A DNA stretch of 64,000 nt from Streptomyces sp. Isolate_45 (GTDB lineage: Bacteria; Actinomycetota; Actinomycetes; Streptomycetales; Streptomycetaceae): positions 42,834 through 106,833 of the forward strand of contig NZ_JANFAK020000008.1 in NCBI RefSeq assembly GCF_024721315.2, given 5' to 3'. Positions 25,819 through 33,063 of the stretch are shown piece by piece. The notes under the pieces are model-generated. The model was not told where the DNA came from, did not search any database, and saw nothing but the letters and a program-made list of their open reading frames with translations. Positions within the stretch are counted from its first letter, which is position 1, and each line of letters begins with the position of its first letter. The translations under genes were made by a program, and so were the position numbers.

Positions 25819-25940
25819 GGTGCGTGCCCCCAGGACCGTCGTGTTCGCCGGTGTTCATCTTCCTACCGGCGGACCCCGGCGAACACGGATTCCGTGACCT
25901 TGGACCACGTCAACACCCCACCACTTACCGGGAGATTGCC

Positions 25941-26138
25941 GTGACCGTCGCCGTCGTCCTGCTTACCACCGCATTCGTGACCGTCGTCGCGCTGATGGCC
26001 GCCGCCGGCACGGGCAAGCTCGCCCGCATGGACAACGCCAGCTACCCCACCGCCCTCACCCGCGCCGCCACCACCTTCGCCGCGGTCATCACCCTCGCCG
26101 CCGTCGTAGCCGGCACCCTGGCGGCCCTCCTCACCTGA
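25941..26138 (+). CDS. Small two-helix membrane protein
   Basis: 65 residues from a GTG at 25941, preceded by GGGAG. Two hydrophobic segments (about residues 2-23 and 40-63) flank a short polar loop, so both ends are probably on the same side of the membrane. It is divergent from the STAND-like gene; no family was recognised. Confidence 0.65.
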   Translation: MTVAVVLLTTAFVTVVALMAAAGTGKLARMDNASYPTALTRAATTFAAVITLAAVVAGTLAALLT

Positions 26139-26264
26139 CAGTCAGCCCTGCTCAGTCTCAAGTGATCCCCCATTGCCTCGCTGCCTTCGTGGTCCGCCCG
26201 CGCGCCTAGAGCCTGTCTCTTTGGATGCCTGCCGCGTTGGGTGAGGGTTGGTTACTCTGCTGCG

Positions 26265-26570
26265 ATGGCCAAAAAGACAGAGTCGGAGCTGGTGGTTGAC
26301 CTTCGGGGGCGGTCGATCGAGACGCTCGACAGCTTCTGGGACGCTGTCGCAGAGCCCTGTGGACTGCCGGAGTGGTTCGGCCGGAACATCGATGCCTGGC
26401 GGGACACCATTCAGACCCGAGGCATCTCCGAGGTCATCGACAGCTACGACGTCCTCGTGGTTCACGTGGACAAGCAAGGAGTCTTCGCTGAGCGGAACCG
26501 TGAGGCCCGTGCCCTGCGAAGCGCGTTTACGGGGCGGCAGTCGCGACTGGTCGTGCACGAGCCGTACTGA
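26265..26570 (+). CDS. Barstar-family RNase inhibitor-like protein
   Basis: 101 residues from the ATG at 26265; an in-frame GTG at 26241 is an alternative and neither has a strong site. The sequence has the barstar pattern: ELVVDLRGRSIETLDSFWDAVAEPCGLPEWFGRNIDAW, with the conserved aromatic and Asp residues that fill the barnase active site. Barstar inhibits the secreted RNase barnase by tight binding. No barnase gene is in the window. It is convergent with the transposase and lies between the insertion-sequence ends, so it appears to be a passenger. Confidence 0.8.
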   Translation: MAKKTESELVVDLRGRSIETLDSFWDAVAEPCGLPEWFGRNIDAWRDTIQTRGISEVIDSYDVLVVHVDKQGVFAERNREARALRSAFTGRQSRLVVHEPY

Positions 26571-26597
26571 TCGCCGCGTGTGGCCGGTCCTCCCGAC

Positions 26598-27056
26598 TCA
26601 GCGGCGGGCCCAGATCAAGATGGCCGCCAGATGCAGGGCCGCCCCGTAGGCCAGGGCAAGCTTGTCGGTGCGCATCGCCAAACCTCGCCATTGTTTGAGG
26701 CGGTTGATGCACCTCTCGACTGTGTTGCGCTGCTTGTATGCCTCGGCATCGAAACCCGGCGGGCGGCCTCCCGCGCGGCCTCGCCGCAGGCGGTGACCGA
26801 CTTGGTCCGCGGGCTGCGGGATGACCGCCCGGATCCCGCGCCGGCGAAGATGCCCGCGGATCGCCCTGGAGGAGTACGCGCGATCCGCGAGGACGGCATC
26901 TGGTCGGGTCCTGGGTCTCCCGGCTCTGCTTCGCGGCACCCGGATCCTGGCCATGACAGCCTCGAAGGCCGGTGCATCACCGGCCTGGCCTGCAGTGACG
27001 TAGATGGCTAACGGGCGTGCCTGGCTGTCACTGGCCAGGTGAACCTTCGTGCTCAA
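26598..27056 (-). CDS. IS5-family transposase, second frame (C-terminal part)
   Basis: 152 residues. It contains DRAYSS (second Asp) and the C-terminal R...YKQRNTVERCINRLKQWR segment with the catalytic Glu of DDE transposases. It overlaps the first frame by 4 bp in a different register, the standard arrangement for making the full transposase by ribosomal frameshifting in this IS group. Confidence 0.9.
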   Translation of the reverse strand: MSTKVHLASDSQARPLAIYVTAGQAGDAPAFEAVMARIRVPRSRAGRPRTRPDAVLADRAYSSRAIRGHLRRRGIRAVIPQPADQVGHRLRRGRAGGRPPGFDAEAYKQRNTVERCINRLKQWRGLAMRTDKLALAYGAALHLAAILIWARR

Positions 27057-27457
27057 GCCGCCGCGAGAGCGTCCGAGGGCGTGATCTGCGGGTTCGGGCC
27101 GACCGGGAGCCCCCTTTTCCTGGCGCCGGCCGAATGCTGGTGAGCCCGGCAGACGGTGGAGTCCACGGAGACGGTCCAGTCCAAGTCGTCATCGGCGTCC
27201 GCTGCGGCAAGGACGGCACCGAAGATCCGTTCCCAAGTGCCGTCGACGGCCCACCTGATCAGGCGCTTGTGAGCGGTCTGAAATGACCCGAGCTCCTCGG
27301 GCAGGTCGCGCCAGGGCGAGCAAGTTCGGTACTTCCAGGCGATGGCCTCCAGGGTCCGACGGTGGTCGGCCCACCGCCGTCCACGGACCGGATCGGCCGG
27401 CATTAACGGCTCGATCCGGTCCCACATCGCATCACTGATCACCAACCGGACAGACAC
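27053..27457 (-). CDS. IS5-family transposase, first frame (N-terminal part)
   Basis: 134 residues starting with the helix-turn-helix domain (LVISDAMWDRIEPLMP...RRTLEAIAWKYRTCSPWRDLPEELG), followed by WTVSVDST, which holds the first catalytic Asp. It begins 37 bp inside the right inverted repeat. The protein alone would bind the ends but not transpose. Confidence 0.9.
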   Translation of the reverse strand: MSVRLVISDAMWDRIEPLMPADPVRGRRWADHRRTLEAIAWKYRTCSPWRDLPEELGSFQTAHKRLIRWAVDGTWERIFGAVLAAADADDDLDWTVSVDSTVCRAHQHSAGARKRGLPVGPNPQITPSDALAAA

Positions 27458-27530
27458 ATCCGATCAACTGATCAACCCATCAAAGAGACACGCTCTAGTC
27501 CCCCGGGGGCTGCCCACCCCCGAGACGCAG

Positions 27531-27574
27531 AAGGCCCCCGCCCCGTCCGGATAGCCGGATGAAGCGGGGGCCTT
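27531..27574. terminator. Hairpin terminator beside the insertion sequence
   Basis: AAGGCCCCCGC (27531-27541) pairs with GCGGGGGCCTT (27564-27574). It may originally have ended a gene now interrupted by the insertion. Confidence 0.55.
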
Positions 27575-27595
27575 CCCCATCCCTTTCCATCAGGT

Positions 27596-27790
27596 GGCCG
27601 GCCCTGGGCGGCGGACACCGCGCGGCTGGCGACTGCGCGGCGGCCCGTGAGGTCTTGGTGCACATGTCCAAGGGGCGGGGCACCAGCTTCGTCCCCCGGC
27701 CGGCAGCCCCGGGTGACCCTGTGGCGGGCCCGCCCGGTCAGGGCTCGCGGTCGCGCCGACCCCTTGAACACCACCCCCGAGTCGGGGGTT
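27596..27790 (+). pseudogene. Duplicate of the exonuclease gene 3' end
   Basis: The bases from 27596 to about 27790 closely match 22403-22596, coding for the ExoIII motif region (GGGHRAAGDCAAAREV) and the tail up to the stop. Upstream of it there is no exonuclease domain, and a small deletion near 27743 shifts the frame, so it cannot give a working enzyme. Confidence 0.8.
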
Positions 27791-27824
27791 CAGGCAACTC
27801 ACCCGTCTTCGATCGCCTGCACAA

Positions 27825-28523
27825 CTATGCCTCGTCGTCGAGATCGCGCCGCGTGTCAGCGAGGTACTCCCGGACGAGGCGGCGGAGCACTTCACCCTCG
27901 TGCGCGCGCTCGTTGAAGACGGCGCGCTGGAAGGCTCTGACCTCCTCCCGCTTCAGGAACGCGTGCAGGAGCCTTGCCTGCGGATGGAAGTAACCGCAGC
28001 AGATCAGGCGCGTGCAGTACCCCTTCAGCTCCCTGACCTTCGGGGTCCGCCATGGGTAGTGCGGGTACCCCTTGAGCTCCGCCTTGCAGCGATCAAGGAT
28101 CTTGAACAGCTCAGTCTTGTTCCCCCATTTCTCCTCGCCGTAGTGCAGCTCGAACCACTCGCGGCGATCCGCGTCGGCTATCTCTCGCTGGACGCGTTCC
28201 ACGCGTCTTGTGATGCCGGCGAAGACCTTCGGGCTCATCCTCCACTTGGAGCGAGTCAGCTCCGGATATCGGTGGCAGATGTCCATATCTACAACCCAAT
28301 GCGCGGCGCTCTCGTGCTTGCTCTTCCGGAGGTTGCAGGGATTGCAGGCCGGGACGAAGTTCCACCAGATGTCGTGGCCTGCCCCGGCGATCGGCCTTTC
28401 GTGGTCCAGTGTGGTGGACGGGGAGCGACCGCAATACACGCACAGGCCACGTTGCGCAGTCAGCACCATCAGCCACACCCAGGCCTTCTGCTTGCCTCTG
28501 TCACCTCGGCGAATAGCTTCCAC
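27825..28523 (-). CDS. HNH endonuclease
   Basis: 232 residues from a GTG at 28523 with AGGAGG upstream. Residues 29-68 form the HNH site: CVYCG, then LDHERPIAGAGHDIWWNFVPACNPCNLRKSKH, with two C-x2-C zinc pairs, the DH catalytic pair and the downstream Asn/His region. The remaining 160 residues are helical and basic, probably for DNA binding. It may be a homing or defence nuclease; no partner gene is adjacent. Confidence 0.85.
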   Translation of the reverse strand: MEAIRRGDRGKQKAWVWLMVLTAQRGLCVYCGRSPSTTLDHERPIAGAGHDIWWNFVPACNPCNLRKSKHESAAHWVVDMDICHRYPELTRSKWRMSPKVFAGITRRVERVQREIADADRREWFELHYGEEKWGNKTELFKILDRCKAELKGYPHYPWRTPKVRELKGYCTRLICCGYFHPQARLLHAFLKREEVRAFQRAVFNERAHEGEVLRRLVREYLADTRRDLDDEA

Positions 28524-28582
28524 TGCACCCCTCCTGCCCGTAGCTGGCTAGGCGGGATCGTAAGACAGGGCGCTGACAATCC

Positions 28583-28656
28583 AAGGGCGGCCTTCGGCCG
28601 CCACAGCCGCAAGCCGTCTTCGCTCTATGGCCGCCCTCCGGGCGGTACTACTCCTT
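28583..28656. repeat. Hairpin-rich repeat, copy A
   Basis: A stretch of about 74 bp (GGGCGGCCTTCGGCCGCC start, GCCGCCCTCCGGGCGG later) that matches 29142-29217 closely. It overlaps the stop codon of the membrane protein gene at 28625. Two inner hairpins are visible. Confidence 0.6.
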
Positions 28657-29065
28657 CACCTGCACGCCTTCGCTTGATCCAGCGCGTCACGGCGATGGCA
28701 GCCTTCACCAGGCCCACGAGCATGGGCGCCAGGAACCCAGCCGCGATGGCCGCGATGGCACTCGCGATCACGGCCGGGATGAGCAGGAGGACGATGAGCG
28801 TGAGCCTCGCCGGCAGACTGTCGAAATAGCCTTCAGTCTCGATCCACAGCCACACCGCCGCGGACAGCATGCCGAGACAGAAGACCACGGCCGCCGTGAG
28901 GAAGTACGACAGCTCAACCCACTCGGGAACATCACCCGCCGGACGGGCGCCCGGTCGCGACGGCAAGGGCCTGGTCGCAGTCGCCCGCCTCGCCCCTCCA
29001 GACAGTCGCACCCTGTATCCGCCGTAGAAGCCTCTGCCGTTCGACCAGCCTGAATAAAAGCCCAT
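28625..29065 (-). CDS. Membrane protein of unknown function
   Basis: 146 residues from the ATG at 29065, preceded by GGAGGGG. Residues 1-30 are glycine- and aromatic-rich (MGFYSGWSNGRGFYGGYRV). Two or three hydrophobic segments follow (about 52-72, 83-108 and 112-125), with a basic tail. Its 3' end overlaps repeat copy A, and copy B lies 77 bp upstream of the start. No family recognised. Confidence 0.6.
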   Translation of the reverse strand: MGFYSGWSNGRGFYGGYRVRLSGGARRATATRPLPSRPGARPAGDVPEWVELSYFLTAAVVFCLGMLSAAVWLWIETEGYFDSLPARLTLIVLLLIPAVIASAIAAIAAGFLAPMLVGLVKAAIAVTRWIKRRRAGEGVVPPGGRP

Positions 29066-29141
29066 GTCAGATCCCCTCCCCTTTATGGAGATCATCTTTC
29101 CATGGCGCTCACCTGGCTGAAATATGCCTTGGCGTCTTCAC

Positions 29142-29217
29142 GAAGGGGCGGCCTACCGGCCGCCACAGCCGCTTGCCGTCTTCACGCTGTCCGCCCTCCG
29201 GGCGGCACCGCCCCTTC
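29142..29217. repeat. Hairpin-rich repeat, copy B
   Basis: Related to 28583-28656; the shared middle reads CCGCCACAGCCGC and GCCGTCTTC. The outer ends GAAGGGGCGG and CCGCCCCTTC also pair, so the whole unit can fold as one branched hairpin. Lies in the 529-bp gap between the membrane gene and the secreted nuclease. Confidence 0.6.
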
Positions 29218-29293
29218 GCCGCGGGACTACCTCGCGCCGGCGAAGGGCACGGGGCCACCGGCATCGGCCCGTTGGGCCGGGCACACTGATGTC

Positions 29294-29460
29294 ATGCACG
29301 ATTCTGACGACGTCCTGTCCGGTTGGGCGCCCGCGCGCGCGACCCGGGGCTGACGTCCTTCGGCCGCGTCTTGCAGTGCATCGAGGCTATGCGCGCCGGC
29401 CGGTTCGACCCGCACGTGCCGGGCGGCATCACGGACGCCCGGAAGCAGCCCATGGAGTGA
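29294..29460 (+). pseudogene. Small gene broken at a GC dinucleotide run
   Basis: An ATG frame (MHDSDDVLSGWAPAR) stops soon after a run CGCGCGCG at about 29332-29340. Shifting by one base there continues into a natural-looking C-terminus (RDPGLTSFGRVLQCIEAM...ITDARKQPME) ending at 29460, about 55 residues in total. Slippage in the dinucleotide run, either real or a sequencing error, would explain it. No family recognised. Confidence 0.4.
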
Positions 29461-29597
29461 TGCATCTGAGGCGCAGGAGCGTTGGGGCCACGGACCCCGG
29501 CGTGCCGTTTCTGCGGTGAACCGGGCGCCGCTGAACGGGTGACGGCCGGGCGCCGGACCTACGCACGGCGGTCAGCAGGCAATAGAACCGCCGTGTG

Positions 29598-30266
29598 ATG
29601 CTTACGTTAAAGCGCGCGGCGGCCGCGATGTCCCTCGCCGTACTTCCGCTGTCCCTTCCGACAACCGCCCATGCCCGGGCTGCCGCACCGGAGGTCCTTC
29701 CGATCGGCGTCGCGGTCTCGGCGCTCCAGGTCGCCGACGAGTCCCGCGTCGGGTACACGCGGACCGCGTTCAAGCACTGGACCGCGGGCGACAACGCGAC
29801 CGACGGGTGCAACACGCGCCAGGAGGTCCTGATCGCCGAGGCCGTCGTCGCCCCGGAGATCGGCCCTCGCTGCACCCTGACCGGCGGGACCTGGACTTCC
29901 TATTACGACGAGAGCACGGTCGACGGCGCGGGCGGCCTGGACATCGACCACATGGTCCCGCTCGCCGAGGCCTGGGACTCGGGCGCCAGTTCCTGGACGG
30001 CGGCCCGCCGCGAGGCCTACGCCAACGACCAGGGCCAGGCATCGAGCTTGGTCGCGGTGACCGCGCGGTCCAACAGGAGCAAGTCGGATCAGGACCCGGC
30101 CGAGTGGCTGCCTCCGTCCTCCGACGCCCTGTGCCGGTACGGGGCGGAGTGGACCGCGACGAAGCTGCGCTGGGGCCTGGCCGTCGACGAGCTGGAGAAG
30201 TACCGCCTGCAGCAGATCGCCGCCGGATGCGGAGGCGACTCGGTCACCTTCACCCCGGCTCCCTGA
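29598..30266 (+). CDS. Secreted HNH (DUF1524-type) nuclease
   Basis: 222 residues from the ATG at 29598 (a GTG directly before it is possible). Residues 1-28 are a signal peptide ending AHA. The mature part contains DIDHMVPLAEAWDSGA near residue 116, the DxDH core of extracellular HNH nucleases related to the GmrSD C-terminal domain, and ends with a Cys-containing YRLQQIAAGC. Such secreted nucleases degrade external DNA; this is inferred from family. Confidence 0.85.
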   Translation: MLTLKRAAAAMSLAVLPLSLPTTAHARAAAPEVLPIGVAVSALQVADESRVGYTRTAFKHWTAGDNATDGCNTRQEVLIAEAVVAPEIGPRCTLTGGTWTSYYDESTVDGAGGLDIDHMVPLAEAWDSGASSWTAARREAYANDQGQASSLVAVTARSNRSKSDQDPAEWLPPSSDALCRYGAEWTATKLRWGLAVDELEKYRLQQIAAGCGGDSVTFTPAP

Positions 30267-30287
30267 CCGCGGGCCCGGGACGGCATC

Positions 30288-30500
30288 GTGAAGGAGATCG
30301 CCGAGCAGCATCTCGCGGAGCCCGGGCTGGTCGTGTTCGACGTGACCGGCGCGGACGAGGACACCGTGCGCGCCGCCGTCGACGCCCTGGGCCGGCTGTA
30401 CGCGACATCGGGACCGGGACGCATTCGGCGCGTACCGGGCCAGACCGGCGTCCGGGTCCGGGTGTACGCGGACCTGCTACGACCCGGCAACCGGCCCTAG
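30288..30500 (+). CDS. DUF6207-family small protein
   Basis: 70 residues from a GTG at 30288. The pattern HLAEPGLVVFDVTGADEDTVRAA...WATSG-like...GVRVRVYADLLRP fits the DUF6207 family common on Streptomyces chromosomes and plasmids (from memory). Role unknown. It follows the nuclease gene by 21 bp and is probably cotranscribed. Confidence 0.7.
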   Translation: MKEIAEQHLAEPGLVVFDVTGADEDTVRAAVDALGRLYATSGPGRIRRVPGQTGVRVRVYADLLRPGNRP

Positions 30501-30519
30501 AGGAAACTCACCCTCGACC

Positions 30520-30755
30520 ATGGGGTCGGGACTGCCCGCGGACCAGCCGGATCACTCAGACTGTGAAGGCTTAGTCGGATCTTGGCGCCGGGTGCGGTAC
30601 GACGGCGTCGCCATCGGAGTTGCCGCCGCCCGGCAGACATCCGTGTCTTCCTCGCCGCGGCCAGCCTGGAGGACGCCGAGGACGTGGACCTGGCGGACGC
30701 GGGTTTCGTGGAGTGGAGAGGCGGCGGGCCCGAACAATGGGAGCCCTCGTCCTGA
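30520..30755 (+). pseudogene. Frameshifted small gene
   Basis: The frame from 30520 reads naturally up to WRRVRYDGVAIGVAAARQ and then becomes serine/arginine-rich. A shift near 30635 continues with DIRVFLAAASLEDAEDV and DLADAGFVEWRGGGPEQW and stops at 30755. Together they make one about 78-residue protein, so a single-base loss is likely. Confidence 0.4.
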
Positions 30756-30911
30756 CGCGACTTAATTACACCAATCCGGTCACGACATCAACTTTAATGT
30801 GTCACGTGGGTACGATTGGTATTCCATGCCCCCCATGGAACTTCGCTTCGGGGGTGCAGTGGAGGGCCCGACCCGGGTGCAACCAGGCCGAACCCTCCTG
30901 TGTCTGCAACG

Positions 30912-30940
30912 AGCCCGGCCGACCTTCATCCGGCCGGGCT
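30912..30940 (+). terminator. Hairpin terminator
   Basis: AGCCCGGCCG pairs with CGGCCGGGCT around a 9-base loop and is followed by TCTTG. The rest of 30756-30977 holds no supported gene; 30770-30830 is unusually AT-rich for the window and could be a promoter. Confidence 0.65.
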
Positions 30941-30977
30941 TCTTGCTGCCCGTTCCGGCCGTCTCATCGCGCACTGG

Positions 30978-31118
30978 TCACCCCTGGGGGATGAACCACT
31001 TCATCACTTCGGCGATCACCGTCACGTAGACCGGGGACCAGAAGACCAGAGCGTGCTGCCAGGGAGGCCTGCGCTCACGATCCTTGTCCTCGTCGTCCGT
31101 GTCCTGCGTATTCGCCAT
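30978..31118 (-). CDS. Small single-helix membrane protein, 46 residues
   Basis: The ATG at 31118 has a perfect GGAGG 5 bases upstream. The N-terminal half is highly charged (NTQDTDDEDKDRERRPP), the second half is one hydrophobic helix (HALVFWSPVYVTVIAEVMKWF). No family recognised; the ribosome site and codon use support it. Confidence 0.65.
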   Translation of the reverse strand: MANTQDTDDEDKDRERRPPWQHALVFWSPVYVTVIAEVMKWFIPQG

Positions 31119-31261
31119 GTGAACCTCCGAGTGCTCCCATGCGATCCCCCTGAGGGGCCCATACCAATCTGGTAGGTCACGTGGAGGGAGCCTCCGTGAG
31201 GTAGCTCAGATTCTATGGGCAGTTGGCAGCCAAGTACGGCGTGATCACGGGGTTGTGACGT

Positions 31262-31400
31262 CTAGTCAGTGCCAAGCCCTGATTGGAGACCGATGATCGG
31301 ACGTCCGCCGGCCTTGAGTTCGGGCCCGTACTTGTAGAGGGTGGTCGGCGACACGTCCAGGAACTTGGCGATCGAGGCCGGACGCGGACATTGACATCCC
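31262..31400 (-). pseudogene. C-terminal remnant of a serine recombinase
   Basis: The segment RPASIAKFLDVSPTTLYKYGPELKAGG is the helix-turn-helix found at the C-terminus of resolvase/invertase proteins. Upstream the frame (open to 31741) has no recombinase catalytic domain. It may derive from a Tn3-type transposon. The GTG at 31741 of the open frame lies inside the palindrome at 31736-31757. Confidence 0.5.
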
Positions 31401-31735
31401 TCCCTCGGAAACGGAACGGACTTGATCGTCGCACCCCCGCAGCAGCCGGCTGGCGGCCCTGTGGACAAGTAGGGGCCTGTGGACCACTGCGTGCCCCAGC
31501 GGTGGACACGAGGCGCGCAAAATCGCCTGCGGCGAAGACTTCTGACGACCCGCCCACGGTTCGCGGGTACCCCCGGGGCCGGTCGTACGACCCGGACGAG
31601 CATCACCGACACCGCCCCCGGATTCCGGAGGGGGTGAACACGCCAGCGGTCGCCCGGGGCGAGGCTCCCCTTGTCCGGCACGGCCGCAGGCCAGCGCGGT
31701 AGGGATCGCCACCGACCGTGGGGCATGACCTTCTC

Positions 31736-31757
31736 ACTCACCTCATAAGAGGTGAGT
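31736..31757. promoter_or_regulatory. Palindrome with the CACCTC-N4-GAGGTG core
   Basis: ACTCACCTC-ATAA-GAGGTGAGT, a 22-bp palindrome with only the central four bases unpaired. Third copy of the family at 1261 and 22614. It is 34 bp beyond the stop of the leftward recombinase-like gene; the rest of 31119-31791 holds only the resolvase remnant. Confidence 0.55.
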
Positions 31758-31791
31758 TCACCCCCTCAGCCGCCGAGAAGAGGTGACCGAC

Positions 31792-32703
31792 TCACGGGGG
31801 GACAGTCCCAGCGGCTGGATCCTTTGCCGGGGAATGGGTGATCGCGTCGGCAGAGAGTTTCGGTGCGATGTCTTCCAAGTCTGGGTGGGTGGCGGCCACC
31901 ATGCGCAGGATGCGCAGCACGCTCACGGTGTCGAGAGGCTGTCCGTTGACCGTGGTGAAGACGTGGCCGGTGTCGGGAATGGCGGCCGCTCTGTGGGGTC
32001 TCCCGGCGGTGCCGGTGGCGAGGTACTCGTCGATGGCGCGGACGGCGTCGTGGTGAACGGGCTGGAGACGGGTGGCGTCGGAGGCGGCGTTCTTCTGCGG
32101 GACGTCCCAGGTGGTTCGGTGCTGCTCCTGGTGGCGGCCGCTCAGGCGCATGGAGGTGATTTGCCCGGGGCGGAAGACGTCGTCGTCGGAGTGCCTGCCC
32201 CACAGGTAGTGGTTGAGGCTGAGGTAAACGAGGGCGCGGGCGCGTTGGGGCCCTTCGCGACGGGTGCCGGGGTAGCGGTCGGCGGCCTGCGCGAGCCAGC
32301 GGCACTGATCGGGGGTGAGGAGTTCGCGACCGGGCAGGCCGGCTGAGAAGTTCCCGCCGCGCCGGAACTGGAGGGACCGCGCGGTGCCGGGCGGCACGAG
32401 GGCTGGTCCGCCGTCGGTCCTCGGGGTCTCCGCCCAGCGGTAGAAGGAGCGGACGGCCCCACAGGCGGCGTCGCGTGATCGGGCTGCGGTCGCGTAGTCG
32501 ATGGCCCAGTTTTGCAGCGTCATGGGGGTGGGCTGGAGGTACAGGTCGGGGTCCGGGCGTCCGTCGAGCCCGCAGCCGACGGTGAGCCAGTGCAGGACCG
32601 CGGGCCGATAGTGCTCCAAGGCCTGGTAGCCGAAGTATCCGTTCGCCTCGGAGTTCGGGCCGGCCAGCCACTCCTCGACCTGGTCGACAACGTCGTGATG
32701 CAT
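31792..32703 (-). CDS. Tyrosine-recombinase-like protein, probably truncated
   Basis: 303 residues from an ATG at 32703. Residues 5-90 resemble an N-terminal core-binding domain, and LTPDQCRWLAQAADRY...RARALVYLSLNHYLWGRHSDDDVF matches the beginning of a phage-integrase catalytic domain. The protein stops soon after LSADAITHSP, where box II (HxxRH) would be, so the later His and the Tyr are absent. It is either a degraded integrase or a DNA-binding relative. Confidence 0.55.
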   Translation of the reverse strand: MHHDVVDQVEEWLAGPNSEANGYFGYQALEHYRPAVLHWLTVGCGLDGRPDPDLYLQPTPMTLQNWAIDYATAARSRDAACGAVRSFYRWAETPRTDGGPALVPPGTARSLQFRRGGNFSAGLPGRELLTPDQCRWLAQAADRYPGTRREGPQRARALVYLSLNHYLWGRHSDDDVFRPGQITSMRLSGRHQEQHRTTWDVPQKNAASDATRLQPVHHDAVRAIDEYLATGTAGRPHRAAAIPDTGHVFTTVNGQPLDTVSVLRILRMVAATHPDLEDIAPKLSADAITHSPAKDPAAGTVPP

Positions 32704-33063
32704 CGAACCAAACTAGCGCCGCCCCCTCCGCCCCTGTCGGCCGCAGTCCGGGTGGTTGGGGGAGAACCCCTGGGGTTCGCAGTGAGCCCCGCCGGCAAGG
32801 CACGGGGTGAGCCAGGGACACCTGAGGACCGACCTCGCCCTGCGGGGCCGGCCGGCGTGCCGCCTCAGGGCCGTCGGGGAACGCGGCGTTCAGTCGCGGA
32901 GTCGGGCAGACGCAGGGGCCGGCCGTGGGGGTGTTGATCACCTGCGGATCGCGGCCAGGATTCCGACACGGGGGTGGGCATCGATGCGCGGGGCGGATTC
33001 CGGCGCAACCATGGACGTGGCACGCGGTCGTGGGGGCGGCCGCCCGGGGAGAAGGAGTTGCCC
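32704..33063. other. 360-bp divergent intergenic region
   Basis: No supported gene on either strand. It separates the recombinase-like gene (leftward) from the CoiA-like gene (rightward, site AAGGAG at 33052), so it should contain both promoters. No clear operator was seen. Confidence 0.4.

Larger units (their letters stand above)
26210..27494. mobile_element. IS5-like insertion sequence carrying a barstar gene
   Basis: Left end AGCCTGTCTCTTTGGATG (26210) and right end, read inward, AGCGTGTCTCTTTGATGG (27494) are inverted repeats matching at 13 of the first 14 bases. CTAG flanks both (26206-26209 and 27495-27498), consistent with a short target duplication. The two-frame transposase is at 26598-27457. 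No inverted repeat was found near the end of the transposase, so the nearest left end places the barstar gene (26265-26570) inside the element. Length 1285 bp; typical two-frame IS5 members of this group are about 0.9 kb. Confidence 0.75.
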
